Assembly: GCA_029250225.1 (NCBI GenBank) | Contig: JAQWUY010000016.1 | Coordinates: 1-64,000, forward strand | Direction of reading: 5' to 3' | Length of the DNA: 64,000 nt | DNA from: Alphaproteobacteria bacterium | GTDB taxonomy: Bacteria > Pseudomonadota > Alphaproteobacteria > JAQWUY01 | Shown here: piece by piece, positions 60,303 through 64,000 of the stretch | Position numbering within the stretch: position 1 is the stretch's first letter | How the letters are laid out: each line of letters starts with the position of its first letter | Translations under genes and position numbers: made by a program | The notes under the pieces: generated by a model | What the model was told of the DNA's origin: nothing | The model's database searches: none | The model's input: only the letters and a program-made list of their open reading frames with translations

Positions 60303-60331
60303 TTGATTTAGTAATTTGTGTTTGTTATACT
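60303..60331 (+). promoter_or_regulatory. candidate SUF operon promoter
   Basis: TTGATT (60303-60308), 17 nt and TATACT (60326-60331) lie about 80 bp before the small leader ORF. Spacing is ideal. No IscR- or RirA-like operator is recognisable by eye. Confidence 0.5.
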
Positions 60332-60418
60332 GGTTTAAACATTAATTTAGTACTATTACACATTTTTTTTTAAAAACCAATTAAAATCTTATAACATATT
60401 GAAATAAAAGGCTTTTTT

Positions 60419-60556
60419 ATGAGTATTAAAAATGATATTGATTCTGTTGCATTTTATGCTTGTTCCACTAGTTGGTTCGAGGCAGTTTTTTGCTATCCAT
60501 TTTTTCAAGTAGCTATAAGTAGTTATTTGTGGGGTTATAATGGTTTACTTAGATAA
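60419..60556 (+). CDS. candidate 45-residue ORF in the SUF leader
   Basis: An ATG with AAAAGG seven bases upstream opens a 45-residue frame that ends 17 bp inside the first cysteine desulfurase gene. The peptide is hydrophobic and aromatic, with two cysteines (C15 and C25) and the stretch SWFEAVFCYPFFQVAISS, so it might be a small membrane protein or a regulatory leader peptide coupled to the downstream start. I recognise no family. Chance is not excluded for an ORF this short. Confidence 0.45.
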   Translation: MSIKNDIDSVAFYACSTSWFEAVFCYPFFQVAISSYLWGYNGLLR

Positions 60557-61640
60557 TAACGCTTCTATGGTGCCTTATGGCGAGGTATTGGAAGCATTGA
60601 ATGAAAATATTAAAAACAGTTTTAATGCGGGATCTGTTCACACAATGGGCAGAAATTCCAGAGCAAAAATTGAAAAAGCTAGATTAAAAATTGCTGATAT
60701 GATGGGTTGTAATGCCGAAGATGTACTTTTTACAAGTGGTGCAACTGAATCTAACAATATTGCTATTATGGGTGGCGGTGAAACTATTGCTCTTGTAGGT
60801 GCATTGGAACACCCTAGTGTTTTAAATGTTCACCCGAATACTCATATAATACCAGTTGATAGAAACGGTATTGTTGACTTAGAATTTATAGAAAACTTTT
60901 TAAAAGATAAAAAAGCAGGTGATGTTTTAGTTTCTGTTATGTATGCATCGCACGAAACCGGCACACTTCAACCTATAAAGGCAGTTGCTAAAATATGTGC
61001 TAAATATATGCAACGCTTTCACGTTGATGCCGTTCAAGGTGCAGGAAAAAGAAAAATAGATTTTATTAGTTCAGGTGCTAATTCTATGTCAATCACGGCT
61101 CATAAAATTGGTGGTGTGCAAGGTGTCGGTGCATTAATTTATAATCGAGCATTGAATTTAAATCCTTTAATGCGTGGCGGTGGGCAAGAAAAACAAATGC
61201 GCCCTGGTACAGTAAATGTTGCCGGTTGTGTTAGTTTTGGTGTTGCTTGCGATATATGCGTTGAAACAATGGACGAAAAAACAGAAAAACTTGATTATTT
61301 AAGGGATTATATGGAAAGCGAGATAACAGCTAGATGTCCTCGTGTTGAAATTGTTGCAAAAGATGTTGATAGGCTTACAGGAACTAGTAGAATTATTATG
61401 CCTAATGTTAATTCTGAAAAACAAGTAATGTTTATGGATTTAAAAGGTATATGTGTGGCATCGGGTTCTGCTTGTTCATCGGGTGTAGTCAAGGAATCAG
61501 GCGCCTTGCGAGCAATGGGTTATGATAAAAGCTGTATCGGTTCATCAATTCGTATTGGAATGAGTTTTGCTACGAACAAAGATGAAATAGATGAATTTAT
61601 AAAAATATATTGTGATATGTACGACAAAATGGCAAAGTAA
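60540..61640 (+). CDS. cysteine desulfurase (IscS/NifS class), first copy
   Basis: This PLP enzyme takes sulfur from cysteine for Fe-S cluster assembly. It has the family opening MVYLDNNASMVPY, the catalytic His in GALEHPSVL (about 89), the PLP lysine in SITAHKIGGVQG (about 187) and the mobile sulfur-carrying cysteine in VASGSACSSG (near 313). At 366 residues it lacks the longer C-terminus of IscS. GGGG precedes the ATG. It heads the SUF run and is followed after 4 bp by a paralogue. Confidence 0.92.
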   Translation: MVYLDNNASMVPYGEVLEALNENIKNSFNAGSVHTMGRNSRAKIEKARLKIADMMGCNAEDVLFTSGATESNNIAIMGGGETIALVGALEHPSVLNVHPNTHIIPVDRNGIVDLEFIENFLKDKKAGDVLVSVMYASHETGTLQPIKAVAKICAKYMQRFHVDAVQGAGKRKIDFISSGANSMSITAHKIGGVQGVGALIYNRALNLNPLMRGGGQEKQMRPGTVNVAGCVSFGVACDICVETMDEKTEKLDYLRDYMESEITARCPRVEIVAKDVDRLTGTSRIIMPNVNSEKQVMFMDLKGICVASGSACSSGVVKESGALRAMGYDKSCIGSSIRIGMSFATNKDEIDEFIKIYCDMYDKMAK

Positions 61641-61644
61641 TATT

Positions 61645-62772
61645 ATGAGTATTATTTATCTAGATAATTTTGCCTCAACACCTGTTGATAAAGAAGTTTT
61701 GCAAGAAATAAACTATGTTATGCAAAATAATTTTGCAAATCCGCATTCTGTGAGTCACGAATTAGGCTGGGAATGTAACGACATAATAGATAATGCAAGA
61801 CTTAAAGTTGCTAAGTTAGTTGGTGCAAAGTCGAATAATGTAATATTTACTAGTGGTGCGACTGAATCAAATAATACGCTTATAAAGTGTCTTAAATACA
61901 ACAATAATAAAAAAACTATTTTAGTATCCGAGATTGAACACCCTTGTGTGTTACAAAGTGCTAAATTTATGGAAAAACACGGATTTAGTGTTAAATATAT
62001 CCCTGTTGATAGTGTTGGGCGTATCAATATGGATAAGTTTCGTGAATTACTTGATGATACAGTTGCTTTGGTAAGCATTATGTTAGTAAATCACGAAATC
62101 GGTACAATCCAAGATATAAAAGCTATATCTGATATGACTCATTCCGTTAATGCCTTATTGCATTCAGATTGTGCCCAAGCTATTGGAAAAATCGATATTG
62201 ATATGGAAACTATGGGAATTGATGCGATTAGTATTTCAGGACATAAATTTTATGCTTCGAAAGGTATTGGTGCTTTAATTTGCAATGAAAAAGTAGATAT
62301 AGTTTCATTAATCGATGGTGGCGGACAAGAAAAAAGTATACGCTCCGGCACACTGCCTACTCCGCTGATAGCAGGTTTGGGCAAGGCTTGTGAATTAGCA
62401 GAAAAAAACCTTGCTGATGATATTGTAGAAATTTCTAAGTTAAGAGATTATATGGAATCCGAATTATTGCAAAAAATACCTAATTCTAAATCTTTGGGTG
62501 ATGCCAAAAATCGTATATCAGGTAGTATCAATTTATATGTTCCAAATATTTATACAGATGATTTTTTTGTTAATTTACAAGGAGTTGCTATTTCATCTGG
62601 TTCTGCTTGTGCTTCTGCGGGTAAAAAAGCCTCAAATGTTTTACAAGCAATAGGAATTTCTCCGAAAGTTGAAGCATTATCGATGCGAATATGTATTTCG
62701 AATAAAAATACAAAAAATGAAATAGATATAGCTATTAAAAATATAGTCTCAGCAATAGATAAAACTAAATAA
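61645..62772 (+). CDS. cysteine desulfurase (IscS/NifS class), second copy
   Basis: A paralogue of the preceding gene, clearly diverged. It has YLDNFASTPVDKEV, His in SEIEHPCVL (about 100), the PLP lysine in SISGHKFYASKGIG (about 205) and the sulfur cysteine in ISSGSACASAGKKAS (near 328). All catalytic residues are present. The frame extends to 61612 inside the previous gene, but the ATG at 61645 (MSIIYLDN) is preferred, giving 375 residues. Confidence 0.93.
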   Translation: MSIIYLDNFASTPVDKEVLQEINYVMQNNFANPHSVSHELGWECNDIIDNARLKVAKLVGAKSNNVIFTSGATESNNTLIKCLKYNNNKKTILVSEIEHPCVLQSAKFMEKHGFSVKYIPVDSVGRINMDKFRELLDDTVALVSIMLVNHEIGTIQDIKAISDMTHSVNALLHSDCAQAIGKIDIDMETMGIDAISISGHKFYASKGIGALICNEKVDIVSLIDGGGQEKSIRSGTLPTPLIAGLGKACELAEKNLADDIVEISKLRDYMESELLQKIPNSKSLGDAKNRISGSINLYVPNIYTDDFFVNLQGVAISSGSACASAGKKASNVLQAIGISPKVEALSMRICISNKNTKNEIDIAIKNIVSAIDKTK

Positions 62773-62788
62773 AATATACCTAAATAAC

Positions 62789-62817
62789 TTGATTTATATT
62801 ATAGTTTTAGTTATAAT
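62789..62817 (+). promoter_or_regulatory. candidate promoter of the Rrf2-sufB segment
   Basis: TTGATT (62789-62794), 17 nt and a perfect TATAAT (62812-62817) lie about 38 bp before the Rrf2 ATG, so the regulator and sufB probably have their own transcript. AAGGTAAGGA is the ribosome site. Confidence 0.65.
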
Positions 62818-62855
62818 GTGGTCTACTCTATTTAATTGTAAGGTAAGGATTTATA

Positions 62856-63287
62856 ATGATTAAAGTGTCAAAAATGGCTGATTATTCAGTTGTTATGCTG
62901 TCTTGTTTTGTAGCTGGAACAGTAGGTCAAATTTGGTCGGCTAACGATATATCTAGCAAGACACATTTGCCTTTGCCTACGGTTGCAAAAATATTGAAAC
63001 TACTAGTTAAAGGTGAGGTTTTGACTTCTCATCGTGGTGTACAAGGTGGATATAGTTTAGAAAGATATTCTGACGAAGTTACGGTCTATGACATAGTAAA
63101 GGCTATTGACGGTCCTATTGCTTTGACTGCTTGTGTTGATGATAGTGATGATTGTTCTTCTCAACCTATTTGTCCTATGAGTGGTGGTTGGGATACATTA
63201 AATTCAAAAATAAGAAAATCTTTTGAAGAGGTGACTTTGCGTGATATTGCATCACCTGTTGATTTTATTACTGGTTACGATAAATAA
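62856..63287 (+). CDS. Rrf2-family Fe-S regulator of the SUF cluster
   Basis: This 143-residue winged-helix protein has an Rrf2 HTH (about 22-60, with HLPLPTVAKILKLLVKGEVLTSHRG in part) and three cysteines, C-x7-C-x5-C, in CVDDSDDCSSQPIC (about 89-102), positioned to bind a cluster as in IscR/SufR-type sensors. It lies directly before sufB with a 14 bp gap. Autoregulation of the operon is inferred. Confidence 0.92.
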   Translation: MIKVSKMADYSVVMLSCFVAGTVGQIWSANDISSKTHLPLPTVAKILKLLVKGEVLTSHRGVQGGYSLERYSDEVTVYDIVKAIDGPIALTACVDDSDDCSSQPICPMSGGWDTLNSKIRKSFEEVTLRDIASPVDFITGYDK

Positions 63288-63301
63288 GGAATAATTAATT
63301 A

Positions 63302-64000
63302 ATGCCTGCTACAGAAGAAACTATTGAACAAGTTAATAAACTTGGTAAAGAAAAATATAAATACGGCTTTGTTTCTGATATTGAATCGGAAACTTTCCCT
63401 ATTGGTTTAGACGAGGATGTCGTTCGTAGAATTTCGGCTAAAAAACAAGAGCCTGAATGGATGCTTGAACATCGTTTAAAAGCTTTTAAGCTTTGGAAAG
63501 AAATGGAAGAGCCTGAATGGTTAAAACCAATCTACGAAAAAGTTAATTATCAGGATTTGGCTTATTATTCATCGCCTGTTCAAAAAGAAAAACCTAAGTC
63601 TTTGGACGAGGTTGACCCTAAGTTATTGGAAGTTTATGAAAAACTTGGTATTCCTTTGCGAGAGCAAGAAATTTTAGCAGGTGTTGAAGGTGCAAAACCA
63701 ATAGCGATTGACGCTGTATTTGATTCTGTATCTGTTGGAACGACTTATAAGGAAACTTTAAAAGAAGCAGGTGTTATATTTTGCCCAATCAGTGAAGCTA
63801 TCAAAGACTATCCGGATTTAGTTAAAAAGTATTTTAGTTCTGTTGTTCCGATTTCGGATAACTTCTTTTCTGCTTTAAATTCTGCGGTATTTACAGATGG
63901 TTCATTTGTTTATATTCCAGAAGGGGTTGATTGTCCTATGGAATTATCAACATATTTCCGAATTAATGCTGAAAACACGGGTCAGTTTGAAAGAACATTA
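63302..64000 (+). CDS. sufB: Fe-S assembly protein SufB, partial (continues past the window)
   Basis: SufB is the scaffold subunit of the SufBCD complex. The first 233 codons are present and in frame to the last base. Conserved blocks seen are [18 protein letters not shown] (about 10-27), [19 protein letters not shown] (about 46-64), VGTTYKETL near 137 and [17 protein letters not shown] near 205. AAGGA precedes the ATG at 63302. The cluster cysteines and the C-terminus are beyond the window; sufC, sufD and sufS are expected next. Confidence 0.94.
   Translation, partial: MPATEETIEQVNKLGKEKYKYGFVSDIESETFPIGLDEDVVRRISAKKQEPEWMLEHRLKAFKLWKEMEEPEWLKPIYEKVNYQDLAYYSSPVQKEKPKSLDEVDPKLLEVYEKLGIPLREQEILAGVEGAKPIAIDAVFDSVSVGTTYKETLKEAGVIFCPISEAIKDYPDLVKKYFSSVVPISDNFFSALNSAVFTDGSFVYIPEGVDCPMELSTYFRINAENTGQFERTL

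Noticed and set aside
60474-60480. GGTTCGA resembling a tRNA T-loop
   Set aside because: No acceptor, D or anticodon arm can be built around it; it lies within the small leader ORF.

Overview
The window is a gene-dense, visibly AT-rich stretch of a bacterial chromosome with about 60 protein genes, no rRNA and no tRNA that I could find. Gene content and order point to an alphaproteobacterium. It makes 5-aminolevulinate by the Shemin route (hemA synthase), has an aerobic-type CobS/CobT pair, and shows the groupings amiC-mrcA-prfB divergent from rne, sfsA-map-radC, secA-ppiC, phoH-ybeY-tlyC, rpsT-dnaA-dnaN-recF-gyrB and a SUF cluster headed by an Rrf2 regulator. The Kdo and lipid A genes (waaA, lpxK, DUF374) show a Gram-negative envelope. 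I cannot name the genus. Genes are tightly packed: several convergent pairs overlap at their stop codons.

Layout. 1-8.7 kb: aspartase, PLP-homeostasis protein, a Bax-type glucosaminidase, an Nfu scaffold, YqgE, a DsbD/ScsB-like reductase, a class V aminotransferase and hemA. 8.9-12.8 kb: ferredoxin-NADP reductase, then a lipid A/Kdo operon. 12.8-14.3 kb: a copper-delivery trio (TlpA-like, SCO, PCuAC). 14.4-23.1 kb: M23 peptidase, xseA, an AEC transporter, pdxH, prfB, PBP1A and AmiC. 23.1-31.3 kb: RNase E with a long leader and a 12-bp coding repeat, an M48/TPR protease, sfsA, map, radC, an MsbA-like exporter and a 2Fe-2S ferredoxin. 31.4-36.8 kb: secA, parvulin, Nudix and a Pit phosphate transporter.

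36.8-39.3 kb is an accessory island. A C5 methyltransferase is divergent from an XRE controller, a small restriction-endonuclease-like protein and an unrecognised two-helix membrane protein. The cassette sits between pit and gyrB with no spare DNA at either end. 39.3-46.3 kb is the leftward replication block gyrB, recF, dnaN, dnaA and rpsT; a roughly 0.5 kb AT-rich gap between dnaA and rpsT is a possible but unproven origin. 46.5-57.9 kb: truA, an esterase, cobT/cobS, chorismate mutase, phoH-ybeY-tlyC, rpe, a heparinase-family protein and purH. 57.9-64 kb: a 7Fe ferredoxin, two near-identical non-coding units each ending in a strong terminator, dusA, an alpha/beta hydrolase, and the SUF cluster (a candidate 45-residue leader ORF, two tandem cysteine desulfurases, Rrf2, and sufB running off the end).

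The items most worth a second look are the duplicated terminator-ended unit at 58.21-58.60 kb, the small ORF in front of the SUF operon, and the membrane protein in the restriction-modification cassette. Promoters that I could place repeatedly show a TTGAtt-type -35 with a 17-18 nt spacer.
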